From NCBI RefSeq assembly GCF_000550805.1, contig NZ_CP004353.1, positions 1,426,001-1,490,000 of the forward strand: a stretch of DNA of 64,000 nt. The letters are read 5' to 3'. Positions within the stretch are counted from its first letter, which is position 1. Every line of letters begins with the position of its first letter. The stretch is from Corynebacterium vitaeruminis DSM 20294. Its GTDB lineage: Bacteria; Actinomycetota; Actinomycetes; Mycobacteriales; Mycobacteriaceae. The notes below the pieces were generated by a model. It had not been told where the DNA came from, did no database searches, and worked only from the letters and a program-made list of their open reading frames with translations. Both the position numbers and the translations under genes were made by a program. Shown here piece after piece: positions 13,568 to 27,468 of the stretch.

Positions 13568-14771
13568 TGTCCGACACCCACTGACCCCCGGAGCCTCCAC
13601 GAAGACTCGAGGAACGCACAGGGTCGGTCTCTTCCTCCTCGTTCTTGCGCTCATCCTCATCGGGGCGCAGCAGATTACCTCGCGCGTGGACGCCGTTTCC
13701 CGGCACACGACGGCGCCGATCGGTCGCTTCTTTGGCCTGGGGGCGGCGTCAGAGGATAAGAACGTCGTGGAGCTACGCGGCGTCGTCGGCAGTGAGAAGC
13801 TGGGGTTCTTCCAGGACCCCGAGGTCATCGAGGCGCTCCGCGCGGAGGGGTTCGCGGTCGAGGTTGACGCCATGGGGTCGAGGGCCATGGCGGGGATTGC
13901 CGACGCCTCGGGGATCGACTTCGTGTTTCCCGCCAACCAGCAGGCCGCGCAGAAGTTCGCCGAGTCGCACCCCACACTCGGTTCCGACGCAATTTTCTAT
14001 TCGCCAATGGCGATTGCCACGTTCCCGCCGATCCTCACGGTGCTCGAGCGGGCGGGCGCCGCGACGAACACCGGCGACGGCTGGATGATCGACGCGGAAA
14101 AGTTCGTCGACCTGCAGCGCCAGGGGACTCGGTGGCGCGATCTGGGCGGCGAGTATCCCTCGCCGCGCGCCGTGTACACGTCGACAACGGACCTCCGCAG
14201 CTCCAATTCCGCCTCCTTGTGGGCCGCCATCTTGGCGTGGGGAGTCTCCGGCGGGCGCCTTCCCGGGAACCCTGTCGAAGGGAAAGCCGTGGGCGAGGAG
14301 GTCTCGCGGCTCCTGCTCGAGCAGGGCTACTCCGAGTCCAGCTCGGCCAGCCCCTTTAACGACTACCTTTCCCTCGGCATCGGCTCCAAGCCGATGGTCG
14401 TCGTCTACGAGTCGCAGTTCCTTGAGCAGGAGCTTTCCGACGATACCAAGGTCACCGACAACATGGTCCTCGCCTACCCGAACCCGACGATCGTCTCCTT
14501 CCATACCTTCCTATCCCTCGACGCGGACGCGGCTCGGCTCGGTGAGGTCCTGCGGACGAACAGCGACATCCGACGGTTCGCCCTCAAGCACGGCTTCCGG
14601 GTAGGCGAGTCGGGCGAGATCAACGACGTCCTCGCGTCGGACGGGGTACCCCTCGTCCCCGCGAGCCTGAACACCATTGACCAGCCAAACTTCGAGACGA
14701 TGGAGGCAATCATCGAGGTATTCGAGGGCAAGCTTCAACCGAGCGCGCAACGCGGGACGCAGAAGGATTAA
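13567..14771 (+). CDS. Membrane-anchored solute-binding-like protein with probable frame break near its start
   Basis: The main frame is open to TAA 14771; its first usual start is GTG 13686 (361 residues). Just upstream in the same frame lies a hydrophobic helix (VGLFLLVLALILIGAQQ, 13623-13673) with no ATG/GTG/TTG ahead of it. ATG 13567 has an ideal leaderless -10 box but stops after MSDTH. One extra C in the CCC run at 13577-13579 would join them into a 401-residue protein with an N-terminal anchor. The body resembles a periplasmic solute-binding fold and shares features (SNS...A region) with the next gene's N-terminal half. The ligand is unknown. Either a real frameshift or a base-call error. 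Confidence 0.6.
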
Positions 14772-14782
14772 GGAGGATGAAC

Positions 14783-16390
14783 ATGACGAAACCTCACAGG
14801 CTATTGCTCGCGCTGCTCGCGCTCGTCGTTGGCGTGAGCCTCGGGGCCTGCTCGAGTTTGTCCGGCGTTGACGGCGGCGGCTCGCAGGGCGCGGCAAGCG
14901 AGGAGCTCAAAGGAACCACCCTCCGGATCGTCGCTGCCACAGAACTCAAGGCGCTCGACTCGGTGGTTGCTCAGGCGGCCAAGGACCTCGGGATGACCAT
15001 CGAGATGGCCTACCCCGGCGGGACGCTGGACAACACCGAGCGACTCGGGGAAGGGGGGTTCGACGGGTATTACGAAGCCACCTGGTTCGCGACCAACCGC
15101 TACGCCGAGCTCCAGGGGTTGGGAGAGAGATTTGCGTCCACAAGCTCTGTCGCGACCTCCCCGGTCCTGCTCGGCGTGCGCCCCACCACTGCCGCGGAAC
15201 TGGGGTGGGACAAGACGCAGCCGACGTGGGCGGAGATCGCCCAGGCGGCGTCGTCGGGCGCGTTGAAGTTCGGGATGACCGATCCGGGCACGTCAAACTC
15301 GGGCTTCTCCGCGCTGGCGTCGGTCGCGACCTCCTTCGCCGACACCGGCTCGGCGCTTTCGACGCAGGACATCGCACGGGTGGCGCCGCAGGTCCGCGAG
15401 TTCTTCAGCGGCCAGACCGTGACCTCGGGCTCCTCGGGGTGGCTAACCACGGCCTTCCGCAGCGAGACGGGCAAGGCCAACGCGATCCTCTCCAACGAGG
15501 CCTCCCTCATCGACCTCAAGAATCAAGGCGAGGACATTGACCTGATAGCGCCGTCCGACGGCGTCATCTTCGCCGACTATCCGCTCTCGGCGCTGTCGAC
15601 CGCGGATCAGCCGCTCGCGAAGGAGAAGGCGCAGGCGCTCGCCGGCTGGCTCGAGCAACACCCGCAGGAGCTGGCAGACGCGGGCCTCCGCCCGACCACG
15701 GCGGGGGACTCGGCTCGGAACCCCGACTTCGCCCCGGGGCTGCTCCTTGAGATCCCGTTCCCCGCGAGCCAGGACGTGGTCTCGGCGCTCATCGACTCCT
15801 ACAACAACGACCTCCGGTCCCCGGGGGCGATGGCCTTCATGCTCGATACCTCCGGCTCGATGGCAGGGGACAGGATCGCCTCGCTCAAGGCGACGCTCCA
15901 TTCGCTCGCCGACGGCTCGGCGCAGGTCAACGGCACCTCCGTCGGGTTCCGCGACCGCGAGGACATCACCTTCGTGCCCTTCTCGACGGCGGTCCATGAC
16001 CAGCGCAGTTTGGTGTTCGACGCCGCCAACGCGGCAACCGTCGGCGAGGTGGGATCTGCGATCGAGGCTCTAGATCCGAGCGGCGACACCGCCATCTACG
16101 AGGCGTTGGCCGCGGCGTACGACCACCTTGGGGCGTCGGCAAGCAACATTCGATCGATCGTGCTGATGTCCGACGGCGAGCTCACCGCCGGACGCTCCTT
16201 CGACGACTTCCGCGCCTACTACGAGGCGCTTCCCAACCAGGTCAAGACCATTCCGACCTTCGTGATCCTCTACGGGGAGGCCAACGCCGAAGAGATGACG
16301 GCGCTGGCCGAGCTGACGGGCGGGAAGGTCTTCGATGCACAACGGGGCGACCTCGCCTCCGCGTTTAAGGAGATCCGTGGGTATCAATAA
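14783..16390 (+). CDS. Lipoprotein with solute-binding-like and von Willebrand A domains
   Basis: About 535 residues. A lipoprotein signal peptide ends in the lipobox LGAC, so it should be lipid-anchored outside the membrane. Residues about 40-300 resemble an extracellular solute-binding fold. Residues about 350-530 form a von Willebrand A domain with a MIDAS metal site beginning DTSGSM, plus a conserved MSDGE. ATG 14783 is preferred over 14777 because AGGAGG (14771-14776) then sits 6 nt upstream. It follows the anchored solute-binding-like gene by 11 nt and is probably co-transcribed with it. Likely a metal-dependent adhesion or assembly factor at the envelope; substrate and partner are not evident. 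Confidence 0.8.
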   Translation: MTKPHRLLLALLALVVGVSLGACSSLSGVDGGGSQGAASEELKGTTLRIVAATELKALDSVVAQAAKDLGMTIEMAYPGGTLDNTERLGEGGFDGYYEATWFATNRYAELQGLGERFASTSSVATSPVLLGVRPTTAAELGWDKTQPTWAEIAQAASSGALKFGMTDPGTSNSGFSALASVATSFADTGSALSTQDIARVAPQVREFFSGQTVTSGSSGWLTTAFRSETGKANAILSNEASLIDLKNQGEDIDLIAPSDGVIFADYPLSALSTADQPLAKEKAQALAGWLEQHPQELADAGLRPTTAGDSARNPDFAPGLLLEIPFPASQDVVSALIDSYNNDLRSPGAMAFMLDTSGSMAGDRIASLKATLHSLADGSAQVNGTSVGFRDREDITFVPFSTAVHDQRSLVFDAANAATVGEVGSAIEALDPSGDTAIYEALAAAYDHLGASASNIRSIVLMSDGELTAGRSFDDFRAYYEALPNQVKTIPTFVILYGEANAEEMTALAELTGGKVFDAQRGDLASAFKEIRGYQ

Positions 16391-16978
16391 TTTGCCGCAA
16401 TCGGAATGGGGGTCAGCGCCGCCGGGGCGGCGGGCGCTCTCGACCTTGTGCTGCACCTCGGGCCGGTGGGCCCCGTGGCCGCGGTTCTGGCGAGCGTCGG
16501 CGGGTATCTCCTCGTCCGCCAGCCCGCGTCGAAGAAGTCCCCGCAGGTGGCCGCGTCCTCGGCGCTCCTGAAGCAGCAGAAGGGCTCCGTCGGGTCGCTG
16601 GACACCCGGATCTCCCGCTGCGCAAGCCTGGTGGAAACGTGCACCGACCAAGACGTGAAGGCGTCCGGCGCGCAGCTCGTCGACAAGCTGAGTCGGCTGA
16701 GCCTAGAGAAGGAACGCCTGCAGGAGTTTCCCGAGCACTACGAGATGATCGGCACCATCGCCTCGGACTACCTGCCGACCACGCTCGCGCGCTTTGACGC
16801 GGTTCGCGGCGGTGAGGAGGCGACCTCGCGCGCGAAGGAGATCACCCTGCGGGCGCTCACGACGCTGCACAGGGAGGTCGACCGGGTGCAAAAGGCGCTG
16901 GAGCAGGACATGCTCGAGGACCTTCAGCTTCACGCCGACGAGGTGGCCATCCTGTTTAACGACCTCGACCCACGGTAG
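16377..16978 (+). CDS. Small membrane protein, XpaC-like, with probable frame break in a G run
   Basis: The intact frame from ATG 16406 encodes 190 residues: a hydrophobic N-terminus (about 1-37) and a helical, charged remainder. It loosely resembles the XpaC-like proteins found next to TelA; I am not sure of that family call. ATG 16406 has no good ribosome site. GTG 16377, 4 nt after AAGGAG (16367-16372), starts VGINNLPQSEWG in another frame. One extra G in the GGGGG run at 16408-16412 would fuse the two into GINNLPQSEWGVSAAG. No TelA gene is nearby. The cluster's role is unknown; envelope stress or assembly is a guess. Confidence 0.5.
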
Positions 16979-17008
16979 AGGCGAGACGATCGGGTATTCT
17001 TTCAGAAC

Positions 17009-17194
17009 ATGAGTATTGATGAGCGATTGCTGGAGATCATTGCCTGCCCGAAGGACAAGGGCCCGCTGGAGTATCACGAGGCCGAGCAGCTCCTCGTCAA
17101 CCCCCGCCTCGGCATCGCGTATCGCATCGACGACGGCATCCCGGTCTTGCTTATCGACGAGGCCCAGCCGTGGCCTGCGGAAACGTCGAAGTAA
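17009..17194 (+). CDS. Trm112-like small zinc-ribbon-type protein
   Basis: 61 residues beginning SIDERLLEIIACPKDKGPL, the hallmark of the Trm112/YcaR (UPF0434) family. Only one cysteine remains in the N-terminal CPxxKG motif, as is common in bacterial members, so zinc binding is doubtful. A TATTCT -10-like box at 16995-17000 precedes the start closely. It lies just upstream of tyrS. Its bacterial role is not settled; eukaryotic relatives activate methyltransferases. Confidence 0.8.
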   Translation: MSIDERLLEIIACPKDKGPLEYHEAEQLLVNPRLGIAYRIDDGIPVLLIDEAQPWPAETSK

Positions 17195-17229
17195 CCCACC
17201 CGCTCTACTCAACAGGATCCTAGAACTTC

Positions 17230-18492
17230 ATGAACATCATTGACGAACTTCTGTGGCGTGGCCTCATCAACCAGTCTACGGACATCGACGCCCTCCGCGA
17301 GGCCTGCGAGCAGCCCATCTCCCTCTACTGCGGGTTCGATCCGACCGGCGACTCCCTGCACGCCGGGCACCTGGTCCCGATGGTGATGCTCCGCCGCTTC
17401 CAGCAGGCGGGTCACCGCCCGATCACCCTCGCGGGTGGCGCGACCGGCTTCATCGGCGACCCCCGAGACGTCGGTGAGCGCTCCATGCTCTCTTCCGAGA
17501 CCGTGGCCCATAACCTCGAGGCCATCAAGGAGCAGCTGCGCCGCTTCGTCGACTTCGAGGACTCGGAGAACCCTGCGGTCATGGCGAACAACGCCGACTG
17601 GACCATGAATATGTCCGTCGTCGAGTTCCTCCGCGATGTGGGAAAGAACTTCTCGCTCAACACGATGCTCGACCGCGACACCGTCAAGCGCCGCCTCGAG
17701 TCCGACGGCATTTCCTACACCGAGTTCTCCTACATGCTGCTCCAAGCTAACGACTACCTGCAGCTGCACCGCTCGCACGAGTGCCAGCTGCAGATCGGCG
17801 GCGGCGACCAGTGGGGCAACATCGTCTCCGGCGTCGACCTCATCCGCCGCGTCACCGGCGACAAGGTCCATGCGCTGACTGTGCCGCTGGTGACGGACGC
17901 GCAGGGGCAGAAGTTTGGCAAGTCCACCGGCGGCGGCAAGCTCTGGCTCGACGCCGAGAAGACAAGCCCCTACGCCTGGTACCAGTACTTCCTTAACGCT
18001 GGTGACTCCGTGGTCATCGACTACCTGCGCTGGTTTACGTTCCTGTCCCAGGAGGAGATCGCCGAGCTGGAGAAGCAGACGGCCGAGGCGCCGTTCAAGC
18101 GCGCCGCGCAGCGCCGCTTGGCGCAGGAGATGACCACCCTGGTTCACGGCAAGGAGGCCACCGAGGCCGTCGAGCTCGCCGCCCAGGCGCTCTTCGGCCG
18201 CGCCGAGCTGGGCTCCCTCGACGAGGCAACCCTTGCTGGCGCCCTTTCTGAGACCACCGTCGCCGAGCTGTCCGCCTCGGACCCGAAGACCATCGTCGAC
18301 CTGCTGGTGGCCAGCGGGCTGGCCGACTCCAAGGGCGCGGCACGCCGCACAGTGAAGGAGGGCGGCGCCTACGTCAACAACGAGCGCATCAGCGACGAGG
18401 CCTGGGAGCCCGCTGCCGAGGATTACCTGCACGGCAAGTGGCTGGTGCTGCGCAAGGGCAAGAAGAACTTCGCGGGCGCGAAGGTCTCCTAG
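17230..18492 (+). CDS. tyrS: Tyrosyl-tRNA synthetase
   Basis: Class I synthetase of 420 residues charging tRNA-Tyr. The HIGH-type motif reads HAGH (in [12 protein letters not shown]) and the KMSKS-type motif is KFGKSTGG. Tyrosine-pocket residues include [10 protein letters not shown] and the [11 protein letters not shown] region. A C-terminal S4 RNA-binding domain begins near residue 350 ([20 protein letters not shown]). No T-box is visible in the short 35-nt leader. Confidence 0.96.
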   Translation: MNIIDELLWRGLINQSTDIDALREACEQPISLYCGFDPTGDSLHAGHLVPMVMLRRFQQAGHRPITLAGGATGFIGDPRDVGERSMLSSETVAHNLEAIKEQLRRFVDFEDSENPAVMANNADWTMNMSVVEFLRDVGKNFSLNTMLDRDTVKRRLESDGISYTEFSYMLLQANDYLQLHRSHECQLQIGGGDQWGNIVSGVDLIRRVTGDKVHALTVPLVTDAQGQKFGKSTGGGKLWLDAEKTSPYAWYQYFLNAGDSVVIDYLRWFTFLSQEEIAELEKQTAEAPFKRAAQRRLAQEMTTLVHGKEATEAVELAAQALFGRAELGSLDEATLAGALSETTVAELSASDPKTIVDLLVASGLADSKGAARRTVKEGGAYVNNERISDEAWEPAAEDYLHGKWLVLRKGKKNFAGAKVS

Positions 18493-18520
18493 GCCGCTAC
18501 ACCCCAACAGGCAGCTTCCG

Positions 18521-18578
18521 CAACGGGCGTCTGGAGGATCACGATCAACCGATCGGATGATTTTCCAGGCGCCCGTTG
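18521..18578. other. 58-nt near-perfect palindrome between tyrS and the DUF2871 gene
   Basis: CAACGGGCGTCTGGA (18521-18535) pairs with TTCCAGGCGCCCGTTG ending at 18578. About 15 bp are contiguous, including a G-T wobble, and GATC-containing inner pairs continue the stem. No T-run follows. It may terminate convergently, or end tyrS with help from a factor. Confidence 0.6.
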
Positions 18579-18620
18579 CCCGTATTGGAAAGCCGTGTCA
18601 CGCGGGGGAGAATGGGAGGC

Positions 18621-19040
18621 ATGAACAAGATCTTCTACGCTGCGGCCAGCTACACCTTCCTCGGGCTCCTCGCGGGCATCTTGTACCGCGAGTTCACCCG
18701 CTACTACGACTTCCCGCTCACGGACCCGACCGCCCTGAGCACCCTGCACACTCACCTGTTGGTGCTGGGCACCGTCATGAACCTGGTGCTACTGGCGCTC
18801 GCCGCCTCGATGAAGATCCACGCCATCAAGCTCTTCGACACCTTCTTCTGGGTCTACAACTTGGGTCTCGTGTGGACCGCAACGTTCATGACCTACAAGG
18901 GCTGCATGCAGGTGACCCAGCCCGGCTTCGAGCTCAGCGCTGGTCTAGCGGGCGCGTCCGGCATGGGGCACATCATTCTGGCCATCGCATTCATTCAGCT
19001 GTTCATGGTGATCCGCCGGGCTATGAAGCGCCTTGCATAG
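18621..19040 (+). CDS. DUF2871-family integral membrane protein
   Basis: 139 residues, almost entirely hydrophobic, with about four membrane helices. The first contains YTFLGLLAGILYREF and the last LAIAFIQLFMVIRRAMKR, with a basic C-terminal tail. HTHLLVLGTVMNL is conserved in DUF2871. ATG 18621 is chosen because GGGAGG lies directly upstream; an in-frame ATG at 18612 is the alternative. Function unknown; the histidines could suggest metal or heme contact, but that is speculation. Confidence 0.75.
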   Translation: MNKIFYAAASYTFLGLLAGILYREFTRYYDFPLTDPTALSTLHTHLLVLGTVMNLVLLALAASMKIHAIKLFDTFFWVYNLGLVWTATFMTYKGCMQVTQPGFELSAGLAGASGMGHIILAIAFIQLFMVIRRAMKRLA

Positions 19041-19608
19041 TTTGCTTGTCGACGTTTGCCTTCGGCGGTTTGACCAGCGGATTTGTGTTAGCTGGCGGTG
19101 GTGAGTAACTTAGTGCGAGTCGCCGGGACGGCCTGGTGCTAGCCAGTAGCTAGAAGGAGACAAAGAAACCTGGTTAACTTCGAGTTTGACTCTCGTTCAA
19201 ACGAGATGATATGTTGGTTAACCGGACCGCGAAGTGGTTGCCCTTCAGATTGGGGTTGTCGTTTTGTGTGTTCATGTTGTTTGAGAACTCAATAGTGTGC
19301 CAATTTTGTACTTTTTTTGTTGCTTGTTGGTGTGGTTTGTGTGTGCTGTTATGGTGTGGTGTGGCTGGCAAGTGTGGCTTGCTTGTTAAAGACTGTGCTG
19401 TGATGGTGGGTGCTTACTGGTACTGGTGAGTGGCTTTTGTGTGTGCCTTTTTGCCCCGTCGGGTGGGTGCACATGTATCATCTATTTTTTTTGACAATCA
19501 TTTTTTATGCCATTGCACATTGTTTGTGTGGTGGTGTGCTGGTTGTTTGTTTTTTTTGCTTGGTTTTGGGCTTTCCCAAAGTTTTTGGACAAGGTTTTTT
19601 TCTTGTTT
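19041..19608 (+). promoter_or_regulatory. rRNA operon promoter and leader region
   Basis: 568 nt without a convincing protein gene. A copy of the dispersed repeat lies at 19044-19053, just after the preceding stop codon. The best promoter is TTGACT (19186-19191), 18 nt, TATGTT (19210-19215), with a small CTCG/CGAG hairpin in the spacer. TTGTTTGAGAACTCAATAGT (from 19277) matches the conserved actinobacterial rrn leader element tied to antitermination. The rest is T- and GT-rich leader RNA. TTGACA at 19491-19496 lacks a good -10 partner. Confidence 0.65.
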
Positions 19609-24693
<5,085 letters not shown>

Positions 24694-24795
24694 AACACAC
24701 ATAATCAAACAAAACAAGAACAAAACAAAAACAACACAACGTATCGCGTTCACTATGCAGTATCCCGCATAACACAAACACCACAATCAAATCGT

Positions 24796-24912
24796 GTCGG
24801 TGGTTATAGCATTGGGGACACGCCCGGTCCCATTCCGAACCCGGAAGCTAAGCCCAACAGCGCTGATGGTACTGCACCCGGGAGGGTGTGGGAGAGTAAG
24901 ACACCGCCGACC
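24796..24912 (+). rRNA. rrf: 5S ribosomal RNA
   Basis: The terminal helix GTCGGTGG... with ...CCGCCGACC, and the conserved loop CCCATTCCGAACCCGGAAG, identify 5S rRNA of about 117 nt. It lies about 100 nt after the 23S end. Confidence 0.95.
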
Positions 24913-24933
24913 AAAAACTCAAAAGTGAACGAC

Positions 24934-24990
24934 AAGAGCGTGCGTAGTGAGGTAAGGTGTAACCCTTGTCTTCACTACCACGCTCTTTTC
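24934..24990 (+). terminator. rrn operon terminator
   Basis: AAGAGCGTG-C-GTAGTGA (from 24934) pairs with TCACTAC-C-ACGCTCTT, followed by TTTTCG. A long stem with a T-run tail, 22 nt after 5S. Confidence 0.85.
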
Positions 24991-25037
24991 GCATGCCTAC
25001 AAGGCGAGCGATAGACAAACCGATTGAGGAGCCATCC

Positions 25038-26090
25038 ATGGCAGACAACCGTTCCTTCCGCAGCGGAGGCAAGTCCGACCGTCCTTCGCAGGGCAAGCCC
25101 GCCCGCGGGGGTCGCAGGTACGAGTCCCGCGACGGTGAGCGTCGATACGCAAAGCGCGACGACAACGGCGGTGAGCGACGCTACGGGCGCCGAGGAAACG
25201 GCGAGGAGGGGGAGCGCCGCTACGGACGCCGCTCGGAGGGCTCCGGCGAGCGCCGCTACGAAAAGAAGGACGGCGAGCGCCGCTTTGACAGGGCTGAGGG
25301 GCGCGACGGCGAGAGCCGGCAGTACCGCGGTGGTAAGAAGCACGCCCAGCGCGGCGGACGCGACCGCGACCGCAACCACAACGGGCCGCAGCGTAGTGGC
25401 TACCGCGACGAGCGTATGGCCAAGCGCCAGAACGAGCCCGATCTGCCGGGCGATCTCGACGTGCGCGACCTCGATCCCCTGGTGCTCCAGGACCTGAAGG
25501 TGCTGTCCAACGACAACGCCCAGGCAGTGGCGAAGCACCTCATCATGGCGGCTACCTGGATGGCCGACGATCCCCAGCTCGCCCTGCGGCACGCGCGCGC
25601 GGCTAAGGACCGCGCGGGACGCGTGGCCGTCGTGCGCGAAACGGCCGGTATCGCCGCCTACCACGCGGGCGAGTGGAAGGAAGCGCTCTCTGAGCTGCGC
25701 GCGGCGCGTCGCATGAGTGGCGGCCCGGGCCTCATTGCGGTCATGGCGGACTGCGAGCGCGGACTCGGCCGCCCGGAGAAGGCCATCGACGTCGCCCGCG
25801 AGTTCGACGAGTCGGAGCTGGATCCCGACACCCGCATTGAGCTCGCGATCGTCGTGGCGGGAGCACGCCTCGACCTCAATCAGGTGGACTCCGCCGTGAT
25901 CACTCTGCAGCGCGCGGAGCCGAACTCGAAGAAGAAGACGCAGTCTTACGCGCGCCTGAGCTACGCCTACGCCGACGCCCTCTCCGCCGCGGGGCGGATC
26001 GATGACGCTCGTTCGTGGTTCGCCCACGCGAAGGACCAGGACGTGGACGGCCTCCTCGACGCCGACGAGCGCCTGAAGGAGCTCGGATAG
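25038..26090 (+). CDS. RGG-rich protein with C-terminal TPR-like region
   Basis: 350 residues. The first 115 are low-complexity and strongly basic, with repeated GERRYG(R)R and GGERRY units like RGG/RNA-binding tails. The rest is helical with TPR-like spacing (NDNAQAVAKHLIMAATWMAD, then LALRHARAAKDRAGRV...). ATG 25038 follows GAGGA by 7 nt; the frame extends to 24966 but that overlaps the rrn terminator. Its position right behind the rRNA operon and its RNA-binding-like N-terminus hint at a ribosome- or RNA-related role. No specific function is recognised. Confidence 0.75.
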   Translation: MADNRSFRSGGKSDRPSQGKPARGGRRYESRDGERRYAKRDDNGGERRYGRRGNGEEGERRYGRRSEGSGERRYEKKDGERRFDRAEGRDGESRQYRGGKKHAQRGGRDRDRNHNGPQRSGYRDERMAKRQNEPDLPGDLDVRDLDPLVLQDLKVLSNDNAQAVAKHLIMAATWMADDPQLALRHARAAKDRAGRVAVVRETAGIAAYHAGEWKEALSELRAARRMSGGPGLIAVMADCERGLGRPEKAIDVAREFDESELDPDTRIELAIVVAGARLDLNQVDSAVITLQRAEPNSKKKTQSYARLSYAYADALSAAGRIDDARSWFAHAKDQDVDGLLDADERLKELG

Positions 26091-26197
26091 CTCTTAGCAC
26101 CATGCCCAGCCGTTGAAGCCAATCCTAGGGCTCGAAGGCTGGGCTTTTGTCTGCCCGCATACCGGCCGTGGGTGCCCGGTCTACTATTGTGGAACGC

Positions 26198-27184
26198 ATG
26201 ACGATCAGCACTGAGTACGACGCCTTCCTCTTCGACCTAGACGGAACCGTGTGGGAGGGCGGCCGCGCCATCGTCAACGCGGTCGAAAGCATCAACCGCC
26301 TCGATGGGCACGTCGTGTACATCACCAATAACGCCTCGCGTCACCCCGACCTGGTCGCCGAGATGCTCACCAACATGGGTATTCCCACCGCAGGGTCGCA
26401 GGTGCTCACCTCGGCGCAGGCCGCGGTTGAGCTCGCATCGAAGGAGCTGCAGCGCGGGGACGCGATCTACGTCCTCGGCGCCGAGTCCTTCAAGGAGCTC
26501 GCGCGCGACGCGGGTTTTGCCGTGGTCGATTCCGCGGACGATAACCCGAAGGCGGTGCTCCACGGGCACAACCCGGCCACCGGCTGGGAGCAGCTGTCGG
26601 AGGCGGCGCTGTCCATCCGCAAGGGCGCGCGCTACATCGCCTCGAACCTCGATTCGACCCTGCCCTCGGAGCGCGGGCTCATGGTGGGTAACGGTTCCAT
26701 GGTCGCCGCCGTCGTCAGCGCCACCGGGGTCACCCCGATCTCGGCGGGCAAGCCGGAGCCGGCGATGTTCCACCAAGCCGCGGAGCACGTCGGCTCGCGG
26801 GCACCGCTGGCCATCGGCGACCGCCTCAATACCGACATCGCCGGTGGCGTGGCCGCCGAGATGGACGTCTTCCACGTGCTGACGGGGGTCTCCAAGCACT
26901 GGGCGCTCGTTAACGCCGAGGCGAGCCAGCGCCCGACCTTTGTGGCGGAGGACTTAAGCCAGCTCTACACCGACTCGGCCGAGCTTCGCCCCGGCGCCCA
27001 AGGCGGTTTCGTGTGCTCCGCGGAGGGCGAGGATCTCGTCCTCACCGGCGGCCAGCCCGACTCCACCCCGGCGCAGGCGCTGCGGACGGTGCTGGCAAAG
27101 GCCTGGTCGACGGAGGAGACGTTCACCGGGCAGGTAGTGGCAAGGGGAGAGGTCGCCGATGCCGCCCTGGGAGCCTGGCTGTGA
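26198..27184 (+). CDS. HAD-superfamily (NagD/IIA-type) phosphatase
   Basis: 328 residues. HAD motif I is LFDLDGTVWEGG near residue 10, motif II-type VVYITNNASRHP, and the C-terminal AIGDRLNTDIAGG supplies the metal-binding aspartates. This is the IIA-cap type of NagD and p-nitrophenyl phosphatases; a C-terminal extension of about 75 residues follows the core. TACTAT at 26182-26187 suggests a leaderless start at ATG 26198. The substrate is probably a small phosphate ester. The stop overlaps the next GTG start. Confidence 0.85.
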   Translation: MTISTEYDAFLFDLDGTVWEGGRAIVNAVESINRLDGHVVYITNNASRHPDLVAEMLTNMGIPTAGSQVLTSAQAAVELASKELQRGDAIYVLGAESFKELARDAGFAVVDSADDNPKAVLHGHNPATGWEQLSEAALSIRKGARYIASNLDSTLPSERGLMVGNGSMVAAVVSATGVTPISAGKPEPAMFHQAAEHVGSRAPLAIGDRLNTDIAGGVAAEMDVFHVLTGVSKHWALVNAEASQRPTFVAEDLSQLYTDSAELRPGAQGGFVCSAEGEDLVLTGGQPDSTPAQALRTVLAKAWSTEETFTGQVVARGEVADAALGAWL

Positions 27185-27399
27185 GCGCGCCCCATCCCGG
27201 ACCCCGGCCGGGGCCACGTCCTAGTGCCCAGGGCGGCCCAGGCGGTCCCGTTCCGCACGATCCGCGCCAGCCCCAGGTAACCCCGGAGGAGGTCGCGGCA
27301 CAGGTCAACGAGATCCTCTCCGAGGACGCGGAGGACCTGGCAGCGGAGGCCGACCAGCTTTCCCGGGCGCACGCCGTACTGCACGAGGCGCTGCAATAA
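27181..27399 (+). CDS. Small translationally coupled protein, function unknown
   Basis: 72 residues starting at GTG 27181, overlapping the previous stop codon (GTGA). The N-terminal third is rich in Pro, Gly and Arg (PHPGPRPGPRPSAQGG). The C-terminal half is an acidic amphipathic helix ending LSRAHAVLHEALQ. The tight coupling and compositional split suggest a real gene. I do not recognise the family. It lies between the HAD phosphatase and tlyA. Confidence 0.65.
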   Translation: MSAPHPGPRPGPRPSAQGGPGGPVPHDPRQPQVTPEEVAAQVNEILSEDAEDLAAEADQLSRAHAVLHEALQ

Positions 27400-27468
27400 A
27401 TAGGCAGGCCAGCGGGGCTGGATTATCTCAAAGCAAGATTCAAGAACAGACGTCGACAGGAGTATGTG

